From Edaphobacter aggregans DSM 19364 (GTDB lineage: Bacteria > Acidobacteriota > Terriglobia > Terriglobales > Acidobacteriaceae): a stretch of 64,000 nucleotides of DNA. The notes beneath the pieces are model-generated. The model had not been told where the DNA came from. It was given only the letters and a program-made list of their open reading frames with translations, and did not search any database. Made by a program: the position numbers and the translations under genes. Location of the stretch: positions 1 to 64,000 of the forward strand of contig NZ_JQKI01000035.1 of the NCBI RefSeq assembly GCF_000745965.1, read 5' to 3'. Positions 18,762 to 28,198 of this stretch are shown here, one piece after another. Position 1 is the stretch's first letter. Each line of letters opens with the position of its first letter.

Positions 18762-19391
18762 TCAGAAATGAAGCAGGCCGCGTCGTAGCGCAATCGTTAC
18801 CGCATGCGTCCGGTCATTTGCTCCCAGCTTACTCACCAGATTCTTAATATGGAAACTGACGGTGGTTTCCGCGATCAGCAGTTGATCGGCAATTTGTTTA
18901 TTGCGAAAGCCATCTCGAATGAGCCGGAGCACCTCCAGTTCGCGAGACGTGAGATCTTCCTCCCCTAGGTGTTCGGCTAGTCGCACTGCTACTTCCGCCG
19001 GAACATGTCGACGGCCCGCATTGACCAAACGTACCACCTCCAGTATTTCTTGCTGGGGCATGCTCTTGAGAATGTAACCCCATGCTCCCGCCCGCAATGC
19101 CCGCTGGATATCAGCGTCGCCGTCCGAGGTCGTCAGCATAATGATCCGAGCATCTGGATATTCTCCTCGAATGGAGATGAGTGTGTCCGTACCATTCGTG
19201 CCGGGAAGCCGAAGGTCCATTAGGGTGATGTCGGGAACATGACGACGGAACTCGGTGATAGCCTCCGCCGTATTTGCCGCCTGTCCAACCAGAAGCATGT
19301 CTGGCTCTGACTCGATAATCGTGGTCAATCCTTGGCGGAAGACCGGGTGATCCTCGACCGTCAGAATACGAATTGGTTTGCCATGATCCAT
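18762..19391 (-). CDS. NarL/FixJ-type response regulator
   Basis: 209 aa from the ATG at 19391 (MDHGKPIRILTVEDHPVF); an in-frame GTG/ATG-type start at 19550 would add 53 residues without domain content, so the shorter form fits the family length. Receiver domain with acidic pair E/D and phospho-Asp in DITLMDLRLPGTNG; a GerE-type HTH at the end (TSRELEVLRLIRDGFRNKQ, then LLIAETTVSFHIKNL). Transcribed in the same direction as the propeller kinase 204 bp downstream, which it most likely serves. The divergent EBP gene begins about 460 bp away. Confidence 0.9.
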   Translation of the reverse strand: MDHGKPIRILTVEDHPVFRQGLTTIIESEPDMLLVGQAANTAEAITEFRRHVPDITLMDLRLPGTNGTDTLISIRGEYPDARIIMLTTSDGDADIQRALRAGAWGYILKSMPQQEILEVVRLVNAGRRHVPAEVAVRLAEHLGEEDLTSRELEVLRLIRDGFRNKQIADQLLIAETTVSFHIKNLVSKLGANDRTHAVTIALRRGLLHF

Positions 19392-19856
19392 ATCCAATTG
19401 TCTCGCCTCGGACAAATACGAAGCAACTTGGTTCGGCTTCTGGTCACTGAGGTGTTCGTTCCCCGCAACTTCATCGCGGGGGCCCTTCATGGAAGGGGAG
19501 AGAATCGCAGTGAATTCCTCTTTTATCGGCAACTTGACGATCACAGCCAAGTGTCGGTCTTCCCAGCGGAAGCCCTGTCTGCCTATTCAGTTCTCTTTTC
19601 CGCTGCCTCTCCGTGGTACACAGAACCTGCAAGAATCGTAGGTGCAGCACTACGCTTTCTGGGGTTTCCTAGAAGTCTGTAACCGTCTATCCTTGAGAGA
19701 AGAAGAGAGAAAGGAGGATCTTGATTCAGGTCGGACGGCCGGAATGGGTTCAGATCTGGAACGAAGGGTCATTTCCTTTGGCTCTCCTGGCCGCCCTTTT
19801 CATGTAGTTGTGAGGTGAACGATAATTGCAGTTGGTGGCCCGATCCAGGACATGCG

Positions 19857-22682
19857 ATGCAAACTCATACTCAACAAGCTCCCGAAGAAGAATCATCTGT
19901 CTCGCTCGCGGAAGTCCCGTCGCCATCGGTCTCCGGTCAGGGCATTTTGATGGGGAATCCGGTGAAGACGTCGGAGGATCAACTTTGGGCAATCATCGAC
20001 ACGATTCCGGCGCTGGCCTGGTCAGCCCGTCCTGACGGTGCGGCTGAGTTCTTCAACCGACGCTGGCTGGACTATGCTGGAATCTCTATCGAGGAGGCGC
20101 GTGACTGGGGGTGGACGACCGCTGTTCACCCAGATGACCTGAGCAGGCTCACCGACTACTGGCGATCGATTCTGGATTCCAGGGAGGCCGGTGAGATTGA
20201 AGCACGCCTGCGCCGGTATGACGGAGAATATCGATCGTTCTTGTTCCGTGCGACTCCGTCGTTTGACAACGAGGGAAGGGTTATCAAATGGTTCGGAACA
20301 AACATCGACGTCGAAGACCGAAAGCTCGCGGAATACTTGCTCGCCGGAGAGAATCTCGTTCTGGAAATGACTGCAAAGGGCAGTTCGCTGGAATCCATTC
20401 TCGAAGCCCTCTGCCGAGTTGTAGAACAGTCCGCCAGCGGGTGCTGCTGCAGCATCATGTTGATTGATCCCAGTGGCTCGAAAGTCCAACAGGCTATTGC
20501 TCCGAGCCTTCCATCCAGCTATCGCGACCGGTTTCCAGGCACACCGGTGGATCGTGAAGGCGGACCCTGCACTCTGGCGGCCCGCCGCAAGACACAAGTG
20601 GTTGTATCGGACGTGGCTGCGGACAGGCAATGGGACGCGTATGGATGGCGCGTGGCCACGTTGGCGCACGGTCTAAAGGCGTGCTGGTCGACCGCGATAA
20701 TGGCCTCGAATGGCCTTGTGTTGGGCACCTTTGCGATCTATTGGCGCGAGCCGCACCGCCCAACTGAGCAGGACAAAAGAAACATCCAGCAGATGACGCA
20801 TCTCGCGGCGATTGTGATGGAGCGGAAGCGCAATGAGGCGGCGCTAACTAGGGCTCTTGAAGAAATAGCCAAATCCGAAGCTGAACTTCGAATAATCGTG
20901 GATGCAATACCGCAGCTCATCGTCGTGATTGGCACCGACGGAAATCTTCAGTACGCGAATCAGGCGCTACTGGAGTACACCGGACTGACGAGGGAAGAAG
21001 TCGGATCGGAAAAGTTTCGTGAGGCTTTTCGTCCGGAGGATAGCGAGAGATTGCGCGGCCAACGCGATGCGGCAATCTCGAGAGGGATCTCATTCGAGTA
21101 CGAACGACGAGTGCGCCGCAGGGATGGTCAGTATCGTTGGTTCCTGGCCCAATACAAGCCGCTGCTGGACGAACGAGGAGAGGTGATCCGCTGGTATGCG
21201 ACCGGTACCGACATCGACGATCGCAAACAAGCGGAGGAGAAATTACGGCGAAGTGAATGGAATCTGCTAGAGGCCCAAAGACTGGGACACACCGGCAGTT
21301 GGAGCGTGGATATTGCATCTGGAGCTGCGACCGCCTCGCCTGAAATGCTTCGATTAGTTGGCTTCAAATCGGGCGAGGATTATTCGAGGAATGACTATCT
21401 TATTAACAAGATGCATCCGGAAGATCGGGAGCGTGTCCGGGACCTGTTTGTAGAATCTGTAAGCAAGCGAGTCGATTTTGAAGCCCACCACCGCATGCTT
21501 GGTGACGGTGGAGCTATCAGGTACGTGCATTCCATCGGCCATCCGGTCTTGAACGAAGCAGGCAACCTCATTGAATTTGTGGGTGCTGTTCTCGATACCA
21601 CGGAGCAGGTGCGGGCTAGGATTGCATTGGAAAACGCTCTTGCGGAGGTCAAGCTTTTAAGAGACCAGCTCTATAAGGAAAATCTAGCGCTTCGGGATGA
21701 AGTGGATCGCGTCTCCATGTTCGAAGAAATCCTGGGTACTTCACAGGCTTTACGAGCGGTCGTGTCTCGGGTGGTCAAGGTTGCCCCCACTGATTCCACC
21801 GTGTTGATCACAGGCGAGACTGGTACGGGCAAGGAGCTAATTGCGCGCGCTATTCACAAGCGATCCACGCGATCGCAACGGGGCTTCGTCAGCGTCAACT
21901 GCGCAGCTCTGGCGCCTTCGCTGATTTCCTCTGAACTATTTGGTCACGAAAAGGGAGCATTCACAGGGGCGACCCAGCGCAAGCTGGGCCGTTTTGAGCT
22001 GGCAAACGGCGGAACGATTTTTCTCGACGAAGTCGGTGAGCTGCCAGCCGATATTCAGGTTGCGCTTCTCAGAGTGCTGCAAGAGCGGGAATTCGAGCGA
22101 GTCGGGGGAACGCAATCGATCCAGGTCGACGTCCGTGTGGTTGCGGCCACGAACCGTGATTTGGAAACCGCGATAGCAGATGGAACGTTCCGCGAGGATC
22201 TGTTTTATCGGCTCAACGTTTTTCCAATCCAAATGCCGCCCCTGCGTGAGCGGAAGGACGACATTCTGGCGCTGCTTGAATACTTCGTCCAGCGTTTTGG
22301 CCGAAAGCTAGGCAGGACCTTCTCGAAGATCGACAAGCGCACTGTCGAATTGTTTCGATCGTATGATTGGCCAGGCAATGTCCGCGAGTTACAGAACGTC
22401 GTCGAGAGGTCGGTTATCGTAAGTCCTGATGACGTGTTTTGTGTTGACGAGGCCTGGCTGTCTACAGACGTAGCGAAGACTCAGTCGGCGCAACGCATAC
22501 CTGAGTCTACGAATGGTGACTCGGGTCGCGAGCGGCAGATCATTGAAGCGGTACTCGCGGAAAGTGGAGGCCGGGTTTACGGTACCAACGGAGCTGCAGC
22601 CAAGCTTCGAATTCCACCGTCAACCCTTGATTCCAAGATCAAGAAACTGAAAATCCGTAAGAGCCACTTCAAACTCAACTAG
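19857..22682 (+). CDS. Sigma-54 activator with PAS-GAF-PAS-PAS sensor part (EBP)
   Basis: 941 aa from 19857; an upstream start at 19815 is also open. Order: PAS (about 30-155, WLDYAGISIEEARDWGW), GAF (about 170-310), PAS/PAC (325-450), PAS (455-570), a short coiled coil (LAEVKLLRDQLYKENLALRD), an AAA+ domain with Walker A GETGTGKE (about 652) and GAFTGA (about 699), and a Fis-like HTH at the end (GTNGAAAKLRIPPSTLDSK). It lacks a receiver, so it senses a signal itself; the GAF/PAS mix fits a redox, gas or small-molecule cue. Its own 3' end and 3' flank are the source of the repeat cassettes found eight times in the window, so it is the best candidate to control them. Confidence 0.92.
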   Translation: MQTHTQQAPEEESSVSLAEVPSPSVSGQGILMGNPVKTSEDQLWAIIDTIPALAWSARPDGAAEFFNRRWLDYAGISIEEARDWGWTTAVHPDDLSRLTDYWRSILDSREAGEIEARLRRYDGEYRSFLFRATPSFDNEGRVIKWFGTNIDVEDRKLAEYLLAGENLVLEMTAKGSSLESILEALCRVVEQSASGCCCSIMLIDPSGSKVQQAIAPSLPSSYRDRFPGTPVDREGGPCTLAARRKTQVVVSDVAADRQWDAYGWRVATLAHGLKACWSTAIMASNGLVLGTFAIYWREPHRPTEQDKRNIQQMTHLAAIVMERKRNEAALTRALEEIAKSEAELRIIVDAIPQLIVVIGTDGNLQYANQALLEYTGLTREEVGSEKFREAFRPEDSERLRGQRDAAISRGISFEYERRVRRRDGQYRWFLAQYKPLLDERGEVIRWYATGTDIDDRKQAEEKLRRSEWNLLEAQRLGHTGSWSVDIASGAATASPEMLRLVGFKSGEDYSRNDYLINKMHPEDRERVRDLFVESVSKRVDFEAHHRMLGDGGAIRYVHSIGHPVLNEAGNLIEFVGAVLDTTEQVRARIALENALAEVKLLRDQLYKENLALRDEVDRVSMFEEILGTSQALRAVVSRVVKVAPTDSTVLITGETGTGKELIARAIHKRSTRSQRGFVSVNCAALAPSLISSELFGHEKGAFTGATQRKLGRFELANGGTIFLDEVGELPADIQVALLRVLQEREFERVGGTQSIQVDVRVVAATNRDLETAIADGTFREDLFYRLNVFPIQMPPLRERKDDILALLEYFVQRFGRKLGRTFSKIDKRTVELFRSYDWPGNVRELQNVVERSVIVSPDDVFCVDEAWLSTDVAKTQSAQRIPESTNGDSGRERQIIEAVLAESGGRVYGTNGAAAKLRIPPSTLDSKIKKLKIRKSHFKLN

Positions 22683-22790
22683 AGCCGTCTACCCTAGATG
22701 AAAACCACGGATTCCGCGAAAACCACACTAGACAAATCAATCTGCACCGTTGCTTTTCAAACGCTTACAAATGGCATTCGATTTGCATGA
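22609..22790 (+). repeat. EBP-tail / sigma-54 cassette, copy B (parent-like copy)
   Basis: The end of the intact EBP gene plus its 3' flank: GATTCCGCGAAAACC segment at 22709-22724, the conserved TGCTTTTCAAACGCTTACAA spacer, and the sigma-54 promoter at 22772-22787. After the promoter the sequence diverges from the other copies, and no STAS start can be seen. Confidence 0.75.
22772..22787 (+). promoter_or_regulatory. Sigma-54 promoter of cassette copy B
   Basis: TGGCATTCGATTTGCA, a full match to the -24/-12 consensus. It lies 90 bp after the EBP stop codon and points away from the gene. Confidence 0.7.
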
Positions 22791-22908
22791 TGCGGTGGGA
22801 GTCTTCGTCCCGTGTGATCACTGTACCCCGACGCTGAGGCATGCAAGATGTTTTCGGTTCAGCTCCATCCATATCAGCTAAATTCGATGAGCTACCACTT
22901 ATGCTTCT

Positions 22909-23127
22909 GTGGAGTGGTCAGCTGTGAATTCACTAGAGCAGCAGCATCGGAACCATCCGGCCGACAAGACCAAGAAGCTTAGCGGCAAATCGCCAGTCCG
23001 AAAGGCCCCGACACGAGATCGTGGAGCCTTTCTCGACGCTAGACCTGAGCCATTGCCGCCATCAACAGCCAGTTCGACACCTGTTAGGAAGCTCGAATCA
23101 TCGACGAGAAACACTGCGGAGCGTTGA
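22909..23127 (+). CDS. Small hypothetical protein downstream of promoter B
   Basis: 72 codons from a GTG start. The product is polar, Lys/Arg/Pro/Ser-rich and shows no domain or membrane segment. It is reported only because it is the first open frame behind a good sigma-54 promoter (120 bp away). No clear ribosome site. It may not be a gene. From 23128 to 23384 I see nothing. Confidence 0.2.
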   Translation: MEWSAVNSLEQQHRNHPADKTKKLSGKSPVRKAPTRDRGAFLDARPEPLPPSTASSTPVRKLESSTRNTAER

Positions 23128-23384
23128 CTGAACCTTGAACGCGAATCACAAATTGCTCTGATTCAGTCACGCATTAAACCCTACTACCAACTGGGTACAC
23201 CAACTCCATCGAGTTCTCCCCCCACCTCAGACCGTGACGAGAACGGGCGAACGGGATAGATAATCACCGTCTGGAGTTTGCCAGTTGAGTGCGGCGGAGC
23301 TGGCTCCATAGCTCGATCATTCAGTCGGGTCATTAACAGGCAATTTCGGAGAATGTTTGTTGGAGACGAGATCAGGCTGACTTT

Positions 23385-23580
23385 GGATCGTAGAATTCAT
23401 GGAATTCCACGAATTCCATGAATTCCACGATAACGACTTTGCTTAATTCGACGCCTTTTCAGATGTTTGTGGATGGTATTCGACTTGCACTGTCAATCGC
23501 GCTCCTGATCGTCATTTGCGCTTCGGCACGGAGAGCGATGCGAATGCCCTTCAAGATTGAAGAACTCGTCGGCGGACCCT
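23385..23580 (+). repeat. EBP-tail / sigma-54 / STAS cassette, copy C
   Basis: No EBP tail is left. Three closely spaced GAATTC-type palindromes (23391-23430) replace the AATTCCGCG segment; then GCCTTTTCAGATGTTTGTGG, the promoter (23474-23489) and a STAS start at 23538 (MRMPFKIEELVGG when read on). The STAS frame runs on open into the next gene's leader. Confidence 0.75.
23474..23489 (+). promoter_or_regulatory. Sigma-54 promoter of cassette copy C
   Basis: TGGTATTCGACTTGCA, full consensus match. It is 49 nt from the STAS-type ATG and 187 nt from the DUF3455 start. Confidence 0.7.
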
Positions 23581-23675
23581 TTAATCCGGACGCAATAATG
23601 CGGCGAACAGGCCTCATGCAATCTGTGTGTCTCAACAACATCAATTGGAAAAATAACCAGAGAACTGGAGAACAA

Positions 23676-24362
23676 ATGAGCGTCAACCTCAGTCGCTTGA
23701 CAAGAAAGACTACGCGAGTTCGTAGCCTGTTCGTAGCCATTCTCGTGCTCGGATGGGTATTCGGCAGGGTCGCCCATGCTGGGGCGCAGAAAATCACGCC
23801 TCCAACCACTCCTAAAGCGCTTACACCACCAGCGGGAAACTCTGCATTTTTGTTGGGTCAAGCGGTGGGGACTCAAGGCTATGTTTGCCTGCCCACAAGC
23901 GCAGGCGCTTCGACCGCTTCCTGGACCGTAAACGCCGCTCGCCCCGAAGCTACCCTTTTTGTTAATGTCTTTGATCGGTACGTGGAGGTAGTCACACACT
24001 TCCTTAGCCCCGATACCAACCCCAACCAGGTCGCCCCAAACCCGCTCCCGTTCGGCAGCGCAAGCTGGCAGAGTTCCTTCGACAGCAGCAAGGTGTGGGG
24101 AAAAACGCTGCAATCGATTCCCGCTGGCTCCGACCAGAGTTGCCCGAATAGTGGCGCCATTCCCTGTCTCTTATTGCAGTCAATCGGGACGGAAGCGGGA
24201 CCAGCTGGCGGTAGCTTCTTGGCCAAAACCACGTTCATCCAACGTTTGAACACCCAAGGAGGATCTGCCCCCAACACCGGTTGCTCGATCCTAAGCGATG
24301 TGGGTAAGCAAACGCTCGTGCCGTACACCGCCGACTACTACTTCTTCCAAGGGGACAAATAG
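23676..24362 (+). CDS. Secreted DUF3455-family protein
   Basis: 228 aa from the ATG at 23676, which has CTGGAG just before it; the frame is open back to 23418, but that part is read-through of the STAS relic. Residues about 15-35 form a signal peptide (LFVAILVLGWVFGRVAHAGA). The body (FLLGQAVGTQGYVCLP, later SKVWGKTLQSIP and FIQRLNTQGG, YTADYYFFQ at the end) matches the DUF3455 family of exported proteins as I remember it. Function is unknown. It directly follows sigma-54 cassette copy C, so it may be part of the same regulon. Confidence 0.8.
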   Translation: MSVNLSRLTRKTTRVRSLFVAILVLGWVFGRVAHAGAQKITPPTTPKALTPPAGNSAFLLGQAVGTQGYVCLPTSAGASTASWTVNAARPEATLFVNVFDRYVEVVTHFLSPDTNPNQVAPNPLPFGSASWQSSFDSSKVWGKTLQSIPAGSDQSCPNSGAIPCLLLQSIGTEAGPAGGSFLAKTTFIQRLNTQGGSAPNTGCSILSDVGKQTLVPYTADYYFFQGDK

Positions 24363-25025
24363 CGAGTCACACTCCTCTGTCGCCGATCATCCACGAGCAC
24401 AGTCTGCCTAATCGGCGATCTTAGAGATGACCCGCAACACAGAACGAGAGGGAATTGCCGGTCTGTGCTCCAACCAACAATAGCATCAGAAAGAGGACAC
24501 AATGAGGGGAAGTCGACCTTTCATTTCGGTGATAGTTGACACAGTGATTCGGTGATTGATAGCCCTGTGGACATTGGTCCGGGAGTGGACCAGATGAGAA
24601 AGTGTTTGAACACGATATTGAAACGAAGCACGTCTTGTTCTCTCAGCATCCAAGGCAGCTGATAAGGAAAATAGAGTTAAGATGCCGAACATGAATGCAG
24701 GACCTCGGGAACAGATCCTTCCCATGGCTTTAGACTTCTGGAAAGCACGAGCGACGATGCCTTCACTATGAACGACACGAAAGTAAACATAACGCAGATA
24801 GCCAACGTTCATACGGATGGTGACTTGGTCGTAATGTTTGTAGAAAGATCGATGGGTTGATTCGTGCCACTGAAGCGAATCACTCGTCTCGAAGATAGAA
24901 CCACAGTCATTGCTCTGATGACATTGCCTCTTTAAGGGGGAATCAATGCTGTGCTAACGCAACTGGATCTTATGAAGTAACGTGAGCTGTCGCTCGCGTG
25001 CTTCGGGAGATGTGCCATATCACTT
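24363..25025. other. Long non-coding stretch before folC
   Basis: No supported gene. A 108-codon frame on the minus strand (24486-24812) has no ribosome site and no recognisable domain. No repeat copy or promoter stands out. Confidence 0.4.
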
Positions 25026-26405
25026 ATGAGATATCAAGACGCTGTTGATCACTTATACGCCCGCGGATATGAACTGGCACCACACCCTGGTGAAACTTCA
25101 CCCAGTGAGTTTGACGTTAATCATATGCGTATTCTGGCTGGTGCGCTCGGGGACCCGCACCTTAAGTTCTCTTCTATTCTGATCGCCGGCACCAACGGCA
25201 AAGGATCAGCCGCCGCCACTCTTGCCAGCATTCTCGATGCCTCTGGCTACAAGACAGGCCTTTATACTTCACCGCATCTTTCTCGCATCAATGAACGTGT
25301 CCAGACGTCGGCACAGGATGTCCCAGGCAATCGCCTCCGCTCCATCGGTGACGATACCTTCGCTCGCCTCTATGTTCAGGTCGATGATGCGGCTACCGAG
25401 CTTGTTCGCCAGGGCGCTCTTCCGCATTCACCCTCACTCTTTGAGGTCGTGACGGCTCTCGCCTTTCTCCACTTTGCCGAGCAGCAGGTCGAAGTAGCCG
25501 TTATCGAAGTTGGCCTTGGCGGGCGCCTTGATGCCACCAACATCGTCCAGCCTCTTGTCTCCGTCATTACGGACATCGCCCTCGATCACATGGAGTGGCT
25601 CGGCAGCACTATCGCCGAGATTGCCCGCGAAAAGGCAGGGATTCTCCGCCCTAAAGGCATTTTGGTGACTCTGCCCCAACATCCGGATGCCAACAACTCC
25701 ATCGATAATGTCGCCGTTAGCCTCGACGTCCGTCGCATTAATGCAGCCGATTACATCCCTCCCCGTACCGAACGCCTTCAAGACACGCGCAACCAATACA
25801 CGATTGCCTTTGCCGGTCGTTGCCTTCATGTAAACTCGCCTCTTCCCGGCGAACATCAGCGTCGCAACGTGGCTTTGGCCCTCGCCGCTGCAAATGAGCT
25901 TCAGAAGAATCAGCACTTCACAAGAATTACTCAGAGCTCCATCGAACAGGGCATCCGTCAGACCCATTGGCCAGCACGTCTCGAATCCCTTTTGGGCGAT
26001 AACAACACGCGCATTCTCCTCGACGTCGCCCACAACCCCGCCGGTATTTGGACGCTTCGCTCTTATCTTTCGTCACTTTTCAGCAGCGACAATGTCGCAC
26101 CGCGCCACCTCATCTTTGGAGCGCTCCGTGACAAGTCCATTCAGGAGATGGCGCAGGTACTATTCCCACTTTTTACCCGCCCCACCGATCGCATTCATCT
26201 TGTAGCTGTGAACAATCCACGTGCAGCCTCGCTGGACGATCTCAAAGCAGCGTCCGACGCTATCGACACCCCAACCTCTACGCATGTCTCTATCGCCGAT
26301 GCTCTTAAAGACGCCCCAGCCACCGGTAACTCCATCATCGTCATCGCAGGCTCACTCTACTTGGTGGCTGAGGCGCGCACTCTACTCCTGGGTGACCGCA
26401 TATGA
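25026..26405 (+). CDS. folC: Folylpolyglutamate synthase / dihydrofolate synthase
   Basis: 459 aa. Mur-ligase fold with P-loop GTNGKGSAAATLASIL (about 57-72), the HLSRINERVQ segment, the EVGLGGRLDATNIV motif (about 161-174) and the C-terminal domain with LLDVAHNPAG (about 335-344). It adds glutamate to folate and converts dihydropteroate to dihydrofolate in the cytoplasm. It is a housekeeping gene without functional ties to its neighbours, and appears as an island between repeat cassettes. Rare alternative start choices are not evident; ATG 25026 is used. Confidence 0.95.
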   Translation: MRYQDAVDHLYARGYELAPHPGETSPSEFDVNHMRILAGALGDPHLKFSSILIAGTNGKGSAAATLASILDASGYKTGLYTSPHLSRINERVQTSAQDVPGNRLRSIGDDTFARLYVQVDDAATELVRQGALPHSPSLFEVVTALAFLHFAEQQVEVAVIEVGLGGRLDATNIVQPLVSVITDIALDHMEWLGSTIAEIAREKAGILRPKGILVTLPQHPDANNSIDNVAVSLDVRRINAADYIPPRTERLQDTRNQYTIAFAGRCLHVNSPLPGEHQRRNVALALAAANELQKNQHFTRITQSSIEQGIRQTHWPARLESLLGDNNTRILLDVAHNPAGIWTLRSYLSSLFSSDNVAPRHLIFGALRDKSIQEMAQVLFPLFTRPTDRIHLVAVNNPRAASLDDLKAASDAIDTPTSTHVSIADALKDAPATGNSIIVIAGSLYLVAEARTLLLGDRI

Positions 26406-26482
26406 ACACATCGCCATCGTCCATAAAAAGGCGCGCGCGGTTCTTCACTAAACCGCGTTCTTCTAGTTGCACCATCGGGACC
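26402..26482 (+). repeat. Second repeat type, copy 2, starting within the folC stop
   Basis: About 80 bp nearly the same as 13354-13434. It begins at the ATGA that overlaps the end of folC. It carries the hairpin described below. From 26483 to 26768 I see no gene. Confidence 0.7.
26436..26463 (+). terminator. Terminator-like hairpin behind folC
   Basis: CGCGGTT, 8-nt loop, AACCGCG, then TTCTTCT. Lies 31 nt behind the folC stop, within the second repeat type. Confidence 0.55.
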
Positions 26483-26768
26483 ATAATCGTGGATTTTATG
26501 AGACCGCTTCTAGCAATATTGGCTTTTTGCCTGCGGTGAATCGATGTCAACCATAGTTCGGGTTCAGTCGTCATCGGAGTTGCTGCGCCTTGAACTTCTT
26601 CGCCTTCGAACATAGGCTCTCTATATCTGCTTCGTGATGAGGGGCGGAATTAGTGGAAAAGAGTCGTGACCTCGATCGGCCTCGAAGAGTTTTTCTGGCT
26701 GGTGGAAACGGGCCAGTCTGTTCTACCTGTCATAGCCGCAGAACTCGTAGGCAGTACCTCCGTCAAGA

Positions 26769-27102
26769 ATTGGCGGGATCTTATGATTGGCCAGGTAACG
26801 TCCGCGAGTTGCAGAACGTCGTCGAGAGGTCGGTTATCGTGAGTACCGATGAGGCGTTTTGTGTGGATGAAGCCTGGCTATCTACAAGCTCTGCGAAGAA
26901 GCGATCGGCGCAACGTGTGCCTGAGCCTGCGGACGGCGACTCGGGTCGCGAGCGGCAGATCATTGAAGCGGTACTCGCGGAAAGTGGAGGCCGAGTTTAC
27001 GGTACCAACGGAGCTGCAGCCAAGCTTCGAATTCCACCGTCAAATCTTGATTCCAAGATCAAGAAACTGCAAATCCGAAAGGGCCACTGCAAACTCTACT
27101 AG
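26769..27102 (+). pseudogene. Second EBP gene, C-terminal remnant (copy D tail)
   Basis: Reads as the end of the AAA+ domain and the whole Fis-type HTH of the EBP at 22351-22682 (YDWPGNVRELQNVVERSVIV, then NGAAAKLRIPPSNLDSK). Protein identity is about 85-90% by eye over 108 residues. Walker A, GAFTGA and the sensor domains are absent; the open frame extends back to 26653 without homology. Such a fragment could still bind DNA, but a role is not needed to explain it. It is the longest EBP tail found in a cassette copy. Confidence 0.85.
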
Positions 27103-27378
27103 AGCCGTCTATCCCAGATGGAAACACGCATTCCGCGAATTCCGCGAAAACCCCGATACCAAATTGGGCTACTTTAACGCCTTTTCAAGCACTTGCGAAT
27201 GGCAATCTGCTTGCTGTGGTAAACACGCATCCTGGTCGTAACCTTTGGCTCGGCGGGGAGGCGATGCCAATGAGATTCATGATATCGACCGGTTCGTCAG
27301 CGAGGGAATGCCATCGTGTTTCGTGTGAGTGGACGGATGCAAATCGAATGTGTGGACACGATCAAGGAACTGATCGAA
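27103..27378 (+). repeat. EBP-tail / sigma-54 / STAS cassette, copy D
   Basis: Follows directly on the EBP remnant: GCATTCCGCGAATTCCGCGA (27128-27147) with CCCCGATA, the CCTTTTCAAGCACTTGCGAA spacer, promoter 27200-27215, STAS start at 27264. The STAS part has small insertions and deletions and then runs in frame into an ECF sigma-factor gene. Confidence 0.8.
27200..27215 (+). promoter_or_regulatory. Sigma-54 promoter of cassette copy D
   Basis: TGGCAATCTGCTTGCT, GG and GC ten bases apart. It is 49 nt before the STAS-type ATG at 27264 and would drive the ECF sigma-factor locus. Confidence 0.65.
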
Positions 27379-28027
27379 ATGGATGCGTGCGACTCGCAAG
27401 ACGAAGTCGGCGTGAAACTCTTTGCTCATATCGCAACCGATGAAATCCTTGTGCGAGCGGCTAAGTCAGGGGATCGCTACGCGTTCGCGGAGTTGTGGGA
27501 GCGACAATCGAACACAGCATTCAAGGTGGCTTATCGGATCATGAAAAACCGAGACGACGCAGATGACGCGATTCAGGATGCATGCATGAAAGCCCATGTT
27601 CATTTGACAACTTTCGATGGTAGGGAAAAATTTTCGACTTGGCTCACGCGTATTGTAAACAATTTGGCGCTTATGACTCTACGTAAGAAAGACACTCGCC
27701 CTGAGACTTCTATGGAGATTGCTGACGGCAAGACCCGGCAGCAATGGGAGATTGCAGACCAAAACGAAGAATGTTGAAGAGCGATACGCAAGGCACGAAA
27801 GAATAGAGCGCTCGAAGCGAGCAATCTGTCGTCTACAGACGCCTCTGCGAAATGTGGTTGAGATTCATCAATCGAATCATAGGTCGGTAAAGGAAATCGC
27901 CGATCTCGCAGTCCTCTCTGTTGCCGCAACTAAGTCTCGTTTGTTACGCGCCAGAAGAGCCCTGCGTAAGGATTTGGTGGAAAGACGAGAGAAGCAATGC
28001 CCCGTTGTTCAAGAAAAGTATCGATAA
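27316..28027 (+). pseudogene. ECF sigma factor, frameshifted, with STAS-derived N-terminus
   Basis: Two frames make up one ECF sigma factor. 27316-27777 gives region 2 (AFAELWERQSNTAFKVAYR, then DADDAIQDACMKAH and KFSTWLTRIVNNLALM). The frame +1 continuation ending at 28027 gives region 4 (VEIHQSNHRSVKEIADLAV, then AATKSRLLRARRALRKDL). The break is near 27770. The first 20 or so codons (FRVSGRMQIECVDTIKELIE) are left over from the STAS gene of cassette copy D; the sigma factor's own start may be the ATG at 27379. Unless a frameshift is made during translation, or the base is a sequencing error, the product is inactive. Confidence 0.8.
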
Positions 28028-28198
28028 GTATTCCATTCGTCCCGGGCTTAGACAATGTACCCGTCTCGGTCACGAGATTGGTCGTCACGTTCACTTTGCA
28101 TTTGCTTTGGGTAGGCATTGGCTTATAGGGGATAAGAATAACTGTTTGGACGTGTCGCGATTAGCGGCCGATACTCGGGATTGAAAAGGAGACGCACC

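Noticed and set aside
23391..23430. CRISPR-like short repeats (GAATTC-type units)
   Set aside because: Only three short palindromic units without spacers of fixed length; they belong to the cassette's palindromic segment.
24486..24812. 108-codon minus-strand gene between the DUF3455 gene and folC
   Set aside because: No ribosome site, no recognisable domain, and composition unlike the other genes.
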